Positions 6,671-14,147 are shown, counted from the first letter of the stretch. The stretch is 14,147 bases of DNA from an uncultured Eubacteriales bacterium (GCA_900556665.1 USPX01000033.1:1-14147); one strand, 5' to 3'. A program made the numbers and translations. The notes: generated by a model not told the origin, from the letters alone.

Positions 6671-6714
6671 AAGGAGGTGCTGCGAAATTATTTATAATTT
6701 CAAAGCACCTCCTT
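6671..6714. terminator. Shared terminator of trpS and the YitT-family gene
   Basis: An 11-bp stem (6671-6681 with 6704-6714) continues through a 2x2 internal loop into a 7-bp stem (6684-6690 with 6695-6701), closed by loop TTTA. Plus-strand reading ends in TTTAT; the minus strand has a longer tail (TTATTTTAACTTT). The stem contains AAGGAGGTG, identical to an ideal Shine-Dalgarno sequence, on both strands' transcripts. Confidence 0.88.
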
Positions 6715-6722
6715 TATCCTGT

Positions 6723-7586
6723 TTATATAGAATTTTGAAGTTCAGTAAAGCCGCGTCCATTTCCGATGGCCTGAGAGGTTTCGGTAATAGTCATAAAGGC
6801 TTTTGGGTCAACTGATAAGACAATTTGTTTTGCTTTAGCTACTTCACGCATACTTACAGTTGTAAATAAAATATATTTTTCATCATGTGTATACGCACCA
6901 ATAGCAGGAATCATTGTAACACCACGATTAAGCTCAGCAAGTAAAGTTTGAGAAAGTGTATTATAATGGGCTTTATCTGTAATAATGTAAAGTGTACGTT
7001 TACGATTAAGACCATCTACTACAAAGTTAGTGATTTTACTTGCAACATACATCATACCAATTGTAAGGGTAGCCATATCAATATCAAAGAAATAAATAGA
7101 TAAGCTGATAATGACTAAGTTAATGGCGAAGTTAGTTGTGGCCATATTAACGGAGAAATGCTTTTGGATAATTTTAGAAATAATATCTGTGCCACCAGTT
7201 GAACCATCATATTTAAAAACAAGTGCTGTACCTACACCTTGGAATAAACCACCTATTAATAAAATAGAAAGTGTATTATTTGTGGCAATAACAAAGTTAC
7301 TTGTTAGTTCTAACCAGAAAGAAAGCATTAACATGCCAAATAAGCTATAGGCCAAATAAGTTTTTTGTAAATATAAAAGCCCTAATATAAGAAGTGGGAT
7401 ATTAAATAGTATGACCAAAAGACTTACTTTGAAGTTAAAAAGAAAGTGTAATAATAGGGCAATACCACTGATACCACCACTTAAAAGGTGATTTGGAATA
7501 ATGATTGCATTAGTTGCAATTGCAATAAGTAATGTACCTATAATAATGCTTAAAAAACGTGTTATAGTAATTTTGTAGTTATTCAT
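6723..7586 (-). CDS. YitT-family membrane protein (DUF161 + DUF2179)
   Basis: A 287-residue integral membrane protein of the YitT family, widespread in Firmicutes and of unsettled function. About five or six hydrophobic segments fill residues 10-190, including the conserved IIPNHLLSGGISGIALLLH and DGSTGGTDIISKII blocks, where glycine-rich turns typically lie between membrane helices. From about residue 195 it becomes a soluble domain (NRKRTLYIITDK, then AIGAYTHDEKYILFTTVS) matching DUF2179, a ferredoxin-like regulatory fold. The ATG at 7586 follows AAGGAGT at about 6 bases. It is a single-gene unit, convergent with trpS and divergent from the PHP gene. No ligand or partner is suggested by its neighbours. 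Confidence 0.93.
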   Translation of the reverse strand: MNNYKITITRFLSIIIGTLLIAIATNAIIIPNHLLSGGISGIALLLHFLFNFKVSLLVILFNIPLLILGLLYLQKTYLAYSLFGMLMLSFWLELTSNFVIATNNTLSILLIGGLFQGVGTALVFKYDGSTGGTDIISKIIQKHFSVNMATTNFAINLVIISLSIYFFDIDMATLTIGMMYVASKITNFVVDGLNRKRTLYIITDKAHYNTLSQTLLAELNRGVTMIPAIGAYTHDEKYILFTTVSMREVAKAKQIVLSVDPKAFMTITETSQAIGNGRGFTELQNSI

Positions 7587-7635
7587 TATGTACTCCTTAA
7601 TGTAATAAAATTATGTCATGCAAACTTCTAGAGTT

Positions 7636-7664
7636 ACTATAAGTTATAAATATCATATATGCAA
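7636..7664 (-). promoter_or_regulatory. Candidate promoter for the YitT-family gene
   Basis: On the minus strand, TTGCAT (7664-7659) and TATAGT (7641-7636) have exactly 17 bases between them, 50 bases before the ATG at 7586. The -35 is weak and the -10 good. Confidence 0.4.
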
Positions 7665-7728
7665 TATAAAATTTTGGAAATATGGCTATTGAAATAAAAA
7701 TGGATAATCCATTGAAATAATAAAACTA

Positions 7729-7737
7729 TGTTATAAT
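7729..7737 (+). promoter_or_regulatory. Extended -10 promoter of the PHP phosphatase gene
   Basis: A perfect extended -10, TG-T-TATAAT (7729-7737). A TTGAAA at 7712-7717 is too close (14 bases) to be a normal -35. The -10 overlaps the first ATG of the longest frame (7736), so transcription beginning near 7744 would exclude that codon and supports the start at 7775. Confidence 0.6.
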
Positions 7738-7774
7738 GAAAAGAAATGTAATTAGGCTATTGGAGGGAGAAGAA

Positions 7775-8497
7775 ATGAGACTTTTAGTAGATACACATAC
7801 ACATACTGTTTCAAGTGGACATGCGTATAATACATTAGATGAACTTGTACGTGAGGCAAGTAAGAAACAGTTAGAGGCCATTGCAATAACAGATCATACA
7901 CCAGCTATGCCAGGAGGGGCACACGCCTTTCATTTTGCTAATCTAAGAATTATACCTGAGGAAATGTATGGTGTACGTATTTTAAAAGGTGCAGAAACAA
8001 ATATTATGGACTATTCAGGCACAATTGATTTAGATGAAGAAACATTAAAGGGATTAGATATGGCTATTGCCAGCTTACATCCACCTTGTATTCCATTTGG
8101 AAGTAAAGAAGAAGTGACAAGTTGCCTTGAAAAAGTTATGGAAAATAAATATATTAATATTATTGGACATCCAGGGGATGCAAGATACCCAATTGATATG
8201 GAAAGATTAGTGAAGAAGGCAAAAGAAACGAAGACATTGCTTGAAGTAAATATTGCTTCACTTAAACCTACAAGTTATCGTCCTGGTGTAAGAGAAAATC
8301 TTATAGAAATGCTAGGTTATTGTAAAGCTTATGAGACACCTATTGTATTAGGAACAGATGCACATTTTCATTTAGATTTAGGAAAATTTGATGAAGGAAC
8401 CTCTTTATTAGAAGAAATAGGCTTCCCAGAAGAGCTTGTTTTAAATACAAATACCGAAATGCTAATTTCTTATATTTCCCAAAAGAGATTGAAATAA
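7775..8497 (+). CDS. PHP-domain phosphatase, YcdX-like
   Basis: A cytosolic metal-dependent phosphoesterase of the PHP superfamily, closest in pattern to the YcdX group, which uses a trinuclear metal site. With the start chosen here (240 residues), the metal and catalytic residues appear in order: DTHTH (D6, H8, H10), H16, TDHTP (D40, H41), GAE (E74), SLHPP (H102), GHPGD (H132) and GTDAHF (D195, H197). All expected ligands are present, so it should be active; the substrate is unknown. The longest frame begins at 7736, but that ATG lies inside the -10 box. The ATG at 7775 follows TTGGAGGGAG by about 6 bases and places the first metal motif at residue 6, as is usual. A promoter for yerC overlaps its stop codon. 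Confidence 0.92.
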   Translation: MRLLVDTHTHTVSSGHAYNTLDELVREASKKQLEAIAITDHTPAMPGGAHAFHFANLRIIPEEMYGVRILKGAETNIMDYSGTIDLDEETLKGLDMAIASLHPPCIPFGSKEEVTSCLEKVMENKYINIIGHPGDARYPIDMERLVKKAKETKTLLEVNIASLKPTSYRPGVRENLIEMLGYCKAYETPIVLGTDAHFHLDLGKFDEGTSLLEEIGFPEELVLNTNTEMLISYISQKRLK

Positions 8498-8517
8498 TTA
8501 TTTTCATACTGTACAAT
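8489..8517 (+). promoter_or_regulatory. Promoter for yerC
   Basis: TTGAAA (8489-8494), a 17-base spacer and TACAAT (8512-8517). The -35 overlaps the end of the PHP gene. Transcription would start near 8524, making yerC independent of the PHP gene. Confidence 0.55.
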
Positions 8518-8555
8518 GATAAAGTGATAATATAGGCGAGGAGATGAAGCAAATT

Positions 8556-8852
8556 ATGAACTCCAAGATAAAAGATCAAGCAATAGATAAATTATTTGAA
8601 GCTATTTTAACACTTGAAACAATAGATGAATGTTATGCGTTTTTCGAAGATGTATGTACAATTCATGAAATCAAATCTCTTGCGCAACGTTTAGAAGTAG
8701 CAAAGATGCTGCAAGACAAAAAAACTTATACAGAGATTCAAGAAGTAACTCATGCCTCAACAGCGACAATTAGTCGTGTAAACAGAAGTTTAAGTTATGG
8801 CTCAGATGGGTATAAAATAATATTAGAGAGAATACCACCAGAAAGAAGATAG
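8556..8852 (+). CDS. yerC: TrpR-related DNA-binding protein, YerC/YecD family
   Basis: A small helix-turn-helix protein of the YerC/YecD family, distantly related to the tryptophan repressor; its operator and ligand are not established. The conserved block ECYAFFEDVCTIHEIKSLAQ is followed by the recognition motif ASTATISRVNRSLSYG, where TATISRV forms the DNA-contacting helix. The family is often next to pcrA in Firmicutes, as here. I prefer the ATG at 8556 (98 residues), which gives the N terminus closest to B. subtilis YerC as I recall it and lies 12 bases after AGGAG. An in-frame ATG at 8544 directly abuts that ribosome-binding site and would add four residues. Both remain possible. Confidence 0.9.
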   Translation: MNSKIKDQAIDKLFEAILTLETIDECYAFFEDVCTIHEIKSLAQRLEVAKMLQDKKTYTEIQEVTHASTATISRVNRSLSYGSDGYKIILERIPPERR

Positions 8853-8857
8853 GTGAT

Positions 8858-8888
8858 AAAAGAATGTGGCATTAGCCACTTTCTTTTT
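8858..8888 (+). terminator. Terminator-like hairpin between yerC and pcrA
   Basis: GTGGC (8866-8870) and GCCAC (8875-8879) pair around loop ATTA. After one T-T mismatch the stem extends as 8858-8864 with 8881-8887, and the T-rich 3' arm runs to 8888. It is a compact intrinsic terminator or attenuator only 6 bases after the yerC stop codon. Confidence 0.78.
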
Positions 8889-8924
8889 GTATAAAGTACC
8901 TTTTAGATTTAAAGGAGAATAAAT

Positions 8925-11270
8925 ATGGATTTTACAAGTGGATTAAATGATAGACAAAAAGAAGCAGTTTTAACAACAGAAGGGCCTCTTCTAGTACTTG
9001 CGGGAGCCGGCTCAGGTAAAACACGCGTGCTAACACATCGTATTGCACATCTTGTGAAAAATAAGGGTGTAAAACCTTGGAATATCCTAGCGATTACATT
9101 TACCAATAAAGCTGCTAAAGAAATGAAAGAGAGAATTGGTAACCTCATTGGTGAAGAAGAAGTCAATGAAATGTGGGTAAGTACATTCCATGCCATGAGT
9201 GTACGTATTTTAAGAAGATATGCAGAGAGCATTGGCTATGGCAAGTTCTTTACTATTTATGATACAGCAGATCAAAAAGCACTTATTAAAGATGTTTTAA
9301 AAGCATTAGATATTAGTGAAAAGAACTTCCAAGTTGGAGCGGTTCTAGGTGCAATTAGTAGTAAGAAAAACCAATTAGAAACACCAGATTTAGCAACTAA
9401 AAATGCTGGAGAAGATTATAGAGAAAAAATCATTGCTAAGATTTATACAGAATATCAACGTAGACTTAAAGAAAATAATGCAATGGATTTTGATGATTTG
9501 TTAGTCAATACTTATTTATTATTTAAAGAAAATGTAGAAGCATTAACTTATTATCAAAATAAATTCCGTTACATCCTAGTTGATGAGTATCAAGATACAA
9601 ATGGTGCCCAATATCAACTTGTAGAAATGTTAGCTAAAGCACATAATAACCTTTGCGTAGTAGGGGATGATGACCAATCTATTTATGGATGGCGTGGTGC
9701 AGATATTACAAATATTTTAGGATTTGAAAAAGACTTTAAAGATGCTAAGGTTATTAAACTTGAGCAAAATTATCGCTCAACTAAAAATATCTTAGACGCA
9801 GCCAACGGCATTGTAGCGCACAACCGCGGCAGAAAGGCTAAGAAGCTTTGGACAGAAAGTCCAGCAGGTGAAATTATATCAGTTGTACCTACTAATAATG
9901 AATATCGTGAAGCAGAAACAATTACAGCAAATATTGTACGCAGTGTAGAAAGTGGCGATAGAAACTTTAAAGATTTCGCTATTTTATATCGTACAAATGC
10001 ACAATCACGTGTACTGGAAGAAAAATTAATATCAGCGTCTATTCCTTATCGTTTATTAGGTGGGGTACGATTCTACGAACGTAAAGAAATCAAAGACCTT
10101 ATTGGATACCTTAAAGTAATTTGTAATCCAAAAGATGATATTGCCCTTAAACGTATCATCAATGTACCTAAACGTGGAATTGGTGCAGCAAGTATTGGCA
10201 CAATTGGGGAATATGCAGATCGTAACAATATGGATTTCTTCGAGGCAGCTAAACTTTCAAAAGAAATGGGTATTTTAGGTGCAGGACCATCACAAAAGGT
10301 ATTAGCATTTACAAATCTTATTGAAGAATTAAGAGCTATTGCAGAAGAAAATGATATTAAAGCCTTAATTGATGCAGTTATTGAAAAAACTGAGTTTAGA
10401 AATCACATTCGTATGACAGAAGGTGAAACAGCTACAGAACGTCTTGAAAATATCGATGAGTTAGTTTCTAAAACAGTACACTATATGGAACAAAGTGAAG
10501 ATCCTAATTTAGGAGACTTCTTAGAAGAAGTAGCACTTGTAGCAGATGTAGATAACTATGATGAAGAAAGTAACTCAGTAGTTTTAATGACACTTCATAG
10601 TGCCAAAGGTCTAGAATTCCCTGTAGTATTTATGCCAGGAGTAGAAGAAGGATTATTCCCAAGTTACATGAGTCTTACTGAAGGGGACGATAAATTAGAA
10701 GAAGAAAGACGTTTATGCTATGTAGGGATTACAAGAGCGAGAGAAAAGCTTTTCATTCTTTATGCAGAACAACGTACAATGTTTGGACGTACACAATATA
10801 GTATGCCATCAAGATTTATTAAAGAATTGCCAGTAGAGGTAACAAATCTTGCAAACTTAAATGTAAAACCAAGAAGCCCATTTGATAATGAGAAATCAAG
10901 TTTCAATAGACCAGGCACACCACAAGGCTTATTACAAAAACGTGAAATGGAAAAACGTACATTTATAGGTAGTGGTGCAAGCAGCAGTACTGAAAAGAAA
11001 ACATTCATTGGTAAAGCTATAGAAAAACCTAAAATGCCAACAATGCGTACAAATACATTCTCACCATTTGGGGCGGTTAAAAAAGCAGAAAACTTACCAA
11101 GTGCAGTGGCTGACTTTAAAGCTGGAGATGTAGTACGTCATATTAAATTTGGTCAAGGAACAATTATAAATGTTGAAGGTAAAAATGATGATATCTTCGT
11201 AACAATTGCATTTGATAACGGAGATACAAAACAACTTAGTACGAGATTTGCTAAGTTAAAAAAACTATAA
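8925..11270 (+). CDS. pcrA: ATP-dependent DNA helicase PcrA (UvrD/Rep family)
   Basis: A superfamily 1 3'-5' helicase, essential in many Firmicutes. It acts in nucleotide-excision repair, clears RecA and stalled complexes at forks, and helps rolling-circle plasmid replication. All SF1 motifs are visible: Walker A GAGSGKT (27-33), Ia FTNKAAKEMKER, II DEYQDTN, III GDDDQSIYGWRGAD, IV EQNYRSTKNI, V TLHSAKGLEF and VI CYVGITRAREKL. After the helicase core, a low-complexity linker holds two short related segments (RTFIGSG and KTFIGKA). The C-terminal domain (GDVVRHIKFGQGTI) is the Tudor-like RNA-polymerase-binding module of PcrA/UvrD. The 781 residues are slightly longer than usual because of the linker. 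AAAGGAG lies 7 bases before the ATG. Confidence 0.98.
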   Translation: MDFTSGLNDRQKEAVLTTEGPLLVLAGAGSGKTRVLTHRIAHLVKNKGVKPWNILAITFTNKAAKEMKERIGNLIGEEEVNEMWVSTFHAMSVRILRRYAESIGYGKFFTIYDTADQKALIKDVLKALDISEKNFQVGAVLGAISSKKNQLETPDLATKNAGEDYREKIIAKIYTEYQRRLKENNAMDFDDLLVNTYLLFKENVEALTYYQNKFRYILVDEYQDTNGAQYQLVEMLAKAHNNLCVVGDDDQSIYGWRGADITNILGFEKDFKDAKVIKLEQNYRSTKNILDAANGIVAHNRGRKAKKLWTESPAGEIISVVPTNNEYREAETITANIVRSVESGDRNFKDFAILYRTNAQSRVLEEKLISASIPYRLLGGVRFYERKEIKDLIGYLKVICNPKDDIALKRIINVPKRGIGAASIGTIGEYADRNNMDFFEAAKLSKEMGILGAGPSQKVLAFTNLIEELRAIAEENDIKALIDAVIEKTEFRNHIRMTEGETATERLENIDELVSKTVHYMEQSEDPNLGDFLEEVALVADVDNYDEESNSVVLMTLHSAKGLEFPVVFMPGVEEGLFPSYMSLTEGDDKLEEERRLCYVGITRAREKLFILYAEQRTMFGRTQYSMPSRFIKELPVEVTNLANLNVKPRSPFDNEKSSFNRPGTPQGLLQKREMEKRTFIGSGASSSTEKKTFIGKAIEKPKMPTMRTNTFSPFGAVKKAENLPSAVADFKAGDVVRHIKFGQGTIINVEGKNDDIFVTIAFDNGDTKQLSTRFAKLKKL

Positions 11271-11310
11271 TTTTTACTAATGATAGGTTATAATAAGATA
11301 AATAATTGAC

Positions 11311-11359
11311 AAAATAGAACTCCTGAAAGAAAGTTAAACTTTTAGGAGTCTATTTTTTT
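11311..11359 (+). terminator. Rho-independent terminator after pcrA
   Basis: ACTCCTGAAAG (11319-11329) pairs with 11339-11349 (one G-T pair) around a 9-base loop. The stem extends downward past a bulged A (11318) into AAAATAG/CTATTTT, and a 7-base T run ends at 11359. It separates pcrA from ligA. Confidence 0.9.
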
Positions 11360-11425
11360 AGAAACTATAAAAATGGTTATTCTAATAAAAAAGGACTATG
11401 ATGATTAGAAGAAAGAGGAAATATA

Positions 11426-13384
11426 ATGAGTATAGATAAAATAGCAAGAATGAAAGAATTAGTAAGTACCTTACAAAAAGCAGCATATGCCTATGAACAA
11501 GAAGATACAGAAATTATGAGCAACCGTGAATACGATGCGTTATATGATGAACTTGTAAGATTAGAAGAAGAAACAGGCACAATCCTTGCAGGAAGTGTGA
11601 CACAAAATGTTGGTTATGAAGTTTTAAGTAGCCTTCCAAAAGTTACTCATCCAAAACGTATGCTTTCCTTAGATAAAACAAAAGAAGTAAGTAAGCTAAA
11701 ATCATTTTTAGTTGGTCAAGAAGGTTTACTTTCATGGAAATTAGATGGACTTACAATTGTAGCCACTTATGAAGAGGGGAAACTTGTAAGTGCAGTAACT
11801 AGAGGGAATGGGACAGTAGGAGAAGAAATTACAAATAACTTTAGAACCTTTAAGAATGTTCCACTTACAATTGATTATAAAGAGAGAATAGTTGTACGTG
11901 GTGAAGCGATTATTACTTATGAAGACTTTAACCAAATCAATGAACGCTTAGGTGATAAAGAAGATAAATACAAGAATCCAAGAAACTTATGTAGTGGAAG
12001 TGTAAGACAGTTAAATCCAGAAATAACAGCTAGGAGAAATGTAAGATTATATGCTTTCTCATTAGCAGTAGGTGGACCAGAGTTTGAAACAAAATCTGAA
12101 CAGTTAGAATGGCTCCACAATATTGGTTTCCAAATCGTAGAATACAAAAAGGTAACAGCAGATAATATAGAAGAAACAGTACAATACTTTGCAGAATCTA
12201 TTGATAAGCAAGAATTCGCTTCTGATGGTTTAGTACTTACTTATGATAATAGAGCTTACTCAGCTTCTCTTGGAGAAACAGCTAAGTTCCCTAAAGACTC
12301 TATTGCTTTTAAATGGCAAGATGAAGTAGTAGAGACACGTATTTTAGATATTGAATGGAATACTTCTAGAACAGGACTTATTAATCCAGTAGCTATTTTT
12401 GAACCAGTAGAAATAGAAGGAACTACAGTAGAACGTGCAAGTGTGCATAACCTTAGTATTTTAGAAGAGCTTAAATTAGGTGTAGGAGATACTGTAAAGG
12501 TTTATAAAGCCAATATGATTATTCCACAAATCGCAGAAAATCTTACACAAAGTAATACAATTGAAATTCCAAGTCATTGTCCAGTGTGTGGTGCCCATAC
12601 AGAAATCAAGAAAGAAAAAACAGCTAAAACTTTAGTTTGTACAAATGCTAACTGTAAAGCACAAAGATTACGTGCGCTCGCTCACTTTACAACACGTGAT
12701 GCTATGAATATTGAAGGACTTTCAGAGGCTACAATTGAAAAGTTCTTAGAAAGAGGTTATTTAAAAGACTTTACATCTCTTTATAATTTAACGGCTTATG
12801 AAGCAGAAATTATTCAAATGGAAGGACTTGGACAAAAGTCATATCAAAAACTTATTGCATCTATTGATAAATCAAGAGAAGTAGCACTTGCTAACTTTAT
12901 TTATGCATTAGGGATTAATGGGGTAGGACTTGGAACAGCTAAATTAATTTGTAAACACTATAATAATGACTTAGAAAAAATGATGTTAGCTTCTAGTGAA
13001 GCGCTTACTCAAATAGATGGAGTAGGTCCAGTTATTGCACAAATATTTAATGAGTACTTTAGCTTAGAAGAAAATAAACAAATGGTAATGAATCTTGTGA
13101 AAGAACTTAAGTTTAAACAAGAAGAATTAAAGGCACCTGTAGAGTCACCAATTGCAGGAAAAACATTTGTTGTGACAGGAGATGTACAACACTTTAAAAA
13201 TAGAAAAGAACTTCAAGCTAAGATTGAATCTTTAGGTGGTAAAGTAACAGGTTCTGTAAGTAAGAATACTAACTATCTCATTAACAATGATAGTGAGTCA
13301 AGTTCAAGTAAAAATAAAAAAGCAAAAGAACTAAATATTCCTATTTTAACAGAAAATGAGTTTTTAGCCCTAATTGAACAGTAA
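11426..13384 (+). CDS. ligA: NAD-dependent DNA ligase LigA
   Basis: Seals nicks in DNA during replication and repair, using NAD+ to adenylate an active-site lysine. Domains in order: Ia (1-70, EYDALYDELVRLEEE), adenylation domain with KLDG (K105), then the OB fold (about 310-375). A Cys4 zinc finger (C385, C388, C405, C410), helix-hairpin-helix repeats (about 424-545) and a C-terminal BRCT domain (about 575-652) follow. Length is normal. Several consensus blocks are altered: KNPRNLCSGSVRQLNP for the usual NPRNAAAGSLRQLDP, and VYKANMIIPQI where most LigA proteins have a RAGDVIP-type block. This fits a divergent clostridial LigA clade, not decay, because catalytic and zinc residues are intact. 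AGAGGA precedes the ATG by 6 bases; a weak promoter (TGGTTA 11374, TATGAT 11397) may drive it. Confidence 0.97.
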   Translation: MSIDKIARMKELVSTLQKAAYAYEQEDTEIMSNREYDALYDELVRLEEETGTILAGSVTQNVGYEVLSSLPKVTHPKRMLSLDKTKEVSKLKSFLVGQEGLLSWKLDGLTIVATYEEGKLVSAVTRGNGTVGEEITNNFRTFKNVPLTIDYKERIVVRGEAIITYEDFNQINERLGDKEDKYKNPRNLCSGSVRQLNPEITARRNVRLYAFSLAVGGPEFETKSEQLEWLHNIGFQIVEYKKVTADNIEETVQYFAESIDKQEFASDGLVLTYDNRAYSASLGETAKFPKDSIAFKWQDEVVETRILDIEWNTSRTGLINPVAIFEPVEIEGTTVERASVHNLSILEELKLGVGDTVKVYKANMIIPQIAENLTQSNTIEIPSHCPVCGAHTEIKKEKTAKTLVCTNANCKAQRLRALAHFTTRDAMNIEGLSEATIEKFLERGYLKDFTSLYNLTAYEAEIIQMEGLGQKSYQKLIASIDKSREVALANFIYALGINGVGLGTAKLICKHYNNDLEKMMLASSEALTQIDGVGPVIAQIFNEYFSLEENKQMVMNLVKELKFKQEELKAPVESPIAGKTFVVTGDVQHFKNRKELQAKIESLGGKVTGSVSKNTNYLINNDSESSSSKNKKAKELNIPILTENEFLALIEQ

Positions 13385-13467
13385 AAAAAGCCGAAAAATA
13401 ATATAATGTATATGTCTGAAAATAGATTTTGTAGATAAATGTCAAGTTAGTTAATTAAATAAAGTAA

Positions 13468-13496
13468 TTGTAAGAATATTATTGATAATATATAAT
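13468..13496 (+). promoter_or_regulatory. Upstream promoter candidate for proA
   Basis: TTGTAA (13468-13473), a 17-base spacer and a consensus TATAAT (13491-13496), about 70 bases before the proA ATG. The spacer contains an imperfect palindrome ATATTAT-TG-ATAATAT. Confidence 0.5.
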
Positions 13497-13516
13497 AAGA
13501 TTAAAATCAGATATTA

Positions 13517-13545
13517 TTGACAAATTTAGATTTATACGATACACA
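13517..13545 (+). promoter_or_regulatory. Downstream promoter candidate for proA
   Basis: A consensus -35, TTGACA (13517-13522), with a poor -10, TACACA (13540-13545), at 17 bases. The AGGAGG ribosome-binding site begins 4 bases later, which would leave an unusually short leader. Tentative. Confidence 0.33.
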
Positions 13546-13564
13546 AATTAGGAGGTTAATAGAT

Positions 13565-14147
13565 ATGGATATTGTGCAAAATGCAAAAAAAGCTAAAGAA
13601 GCATCCATTGCACTTGCAGCAACCAGTGGGGAAATTAGAGATAATGCATTAAAAGCAATTAGTAAAGCACTTATACAGCGAGCTGATGAGATTAAAAAAG
13701 CAAATGCAATAGATATGGCAAATAGTGAAAAAGAAAATGTGGCTATGCCATTATTAAAACGTTTAAGATTTGAAGATGCTAAAATTAATGATGTAGTAGC
13801 AGGAATTTCAAGTTTATTAAAATTAGAAGATCCAGTAGGTAAAATTCAATTACAAACAGAATTAGATACAGATTTAGTTTTAACAAGAGTAGCATGTCCA
13901 ATAGGAGTAATAGGGGTAATCTTTGAATCTAGACCGGATGCACTTGTTCAAATCTCTACTTTATGTTTAAAAAGTGGTAATGCTGTTTTATTAAAAGGTG
14001 GAAGAGAAGCTAAAGAGACAAACAAAATATTATTTGAGATTATTCGTGATGTAACAATAGAAGCAGGTTTACCAGAAGGTTGGATTGCTTTAATGGAAAG
14101 TAGAGAAGATGTAGATGCGATTCTTAAATTAGATAAATATATTGACT
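13565..14147 (+). CDS. proA: Glutamate-5-semialdehyde dehydrogenase, N-terminal part (cut by window end)
   Basis: Reduces gamma-glutamyl phosphate to glutamate-5-semialdehyde with NADPH, the second step of proline synthesis from glutamate; cytosolic. The first 194 codons are open to the edge of the window, about half of a full-length protein of roughly 415 residues. The nucleotide-binding part of the ALDH-superfamily fold is clear: VACPIGVIGVIFESRPDALV is the family's signature stretch, followed by SGNAVLLKGGREAKETN. The catalytic cysteine lies beyond the edge. AGGAGG (13550-13555) precedes the ATG by 9 bases. ESRPDALVQIS differs from the EARPNVTVDAA-type sequence of B. subtilis ProA, marking a divergent branch. 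proB, which usually neighbours proA, is not upstream and may lie downstream. Confidence 0.95.
   Translation, partial: MDIVQNAKKAKEASIALAATSGEIRDNALKAISKALIQRADEIKKANAIDMANSEKENVAMPLLKRLRFEDAKINDVVAGISSLLKLEDPVGKIQLQTELDTDLVLTRVACPIGVIGVIFESRPDALVQISTLCLKSGNAVLLKGGREAKETNKILFEIIRDVTIEAGLPEGWIALMESREDVDAILKLDKYID

Noticed and set aside
7111..7350. Plus-strand open frame inside the YitT-family gene
   Set aside because: Antisense to a well-supported membrane protein; no domain or ribosome-binding site.
8909..9232. Minus-strand open frame opposite the start of pcrA
   Set aside because: Antisense to highly conserved helicase motifs; no independent coding evidence. Similar frames opposite pcrA (10760-11008) and ligA (11741-12147) were rejected for the same reason.
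11306..11311. Consensus -35 TTGACA just before the pcrA terminator
   Set aside because: No -10 at 16-18 bases (the positions read GAAAG/AAAGT), and the element would drive transcription into the terminator hairpin.
1..14147. Mobile elements, CRISPR arrays, toxin-antitoxin or phage-defence systems
   Set aside because: No transposase, integrase, spaced repeats or defence domains were found. The tandem P-loop ATPase next to a MATE exporter does not by itself form a recognisable system, and the two genes are divergently transcribed.

Overview
The window is a chromosomal segment from a low-GC Gram-positive bacterium, most likely an anaerobe of class Clostridia (Lachnospirales-like). The evidence is the strongly AT-rich sequence, AGGAGG-type ribosome-binding sites, U-tailed hairpin terminators, the yerC-pcrA-ligA gene order, and LigA and ProA variants that I associate with that group. 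Genus cannot be fixed from sequence alone. I see no insertion sequence, prophage, CRISPR array, rRNA or integrated element. The content is mainly housekeeping genes with a few poorly characterised families.

Layout. 1-210: the 3' part of tRNA-Val(TAC), an elongator-type tRNA-Met(CAT) and a strong terminator. 227-2097, plus strand: a Cof-type HAD phosphatase, ispF (isoprenoid synthesis), then two small genes in the stretch after ispF, a 45-residue zinc ribbon and a 51-residue single-span membrane peptide. A 19-bp perfect hairpin closes this block. 2218-3306, minus strand: a tandem-duplicated P-loop ATPase of unknown role, divergent from a MATE exporter (3484-4857). 4999-5478, minus strand: luxS, divergent from trpS (5622-6629). 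6723-7586, minus strand: a YitT-type membrane protein, divergent from a PHP-domain phosphatase (7775-8497). The rest is plus strand: yerC, pcrA, ligA, and proA, which runs off the right edge.

How the genes relate. Most are separate transcription units. They alternate in strand, each convergent pair shares a hairpin terminator, and each divergent pair has promoter-like elements between. No multi-step pathway is complete here. The nearest to a functional group is yerC-pcrA-ligA, in which a helicase and a ligase for DNA replication and repair follow a TrpR-like regulator. IspF, LuxS, TrpRS and ProA each serve a different pathway whose other genes lie elsewhere.

The most useful refinements are three. 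The P-loop ATPase and PHP genes very probably start 11 and 13 codons inside their longest frames, because a promoter overlaps each upstream ATG and a good ribosome-binding site precedes the inner one. Two small genes after ispF are easily missed. The P-loop protein has two similar nucleotide-binding halves, with no function that I know of. I found no convincing new multi-gene system.
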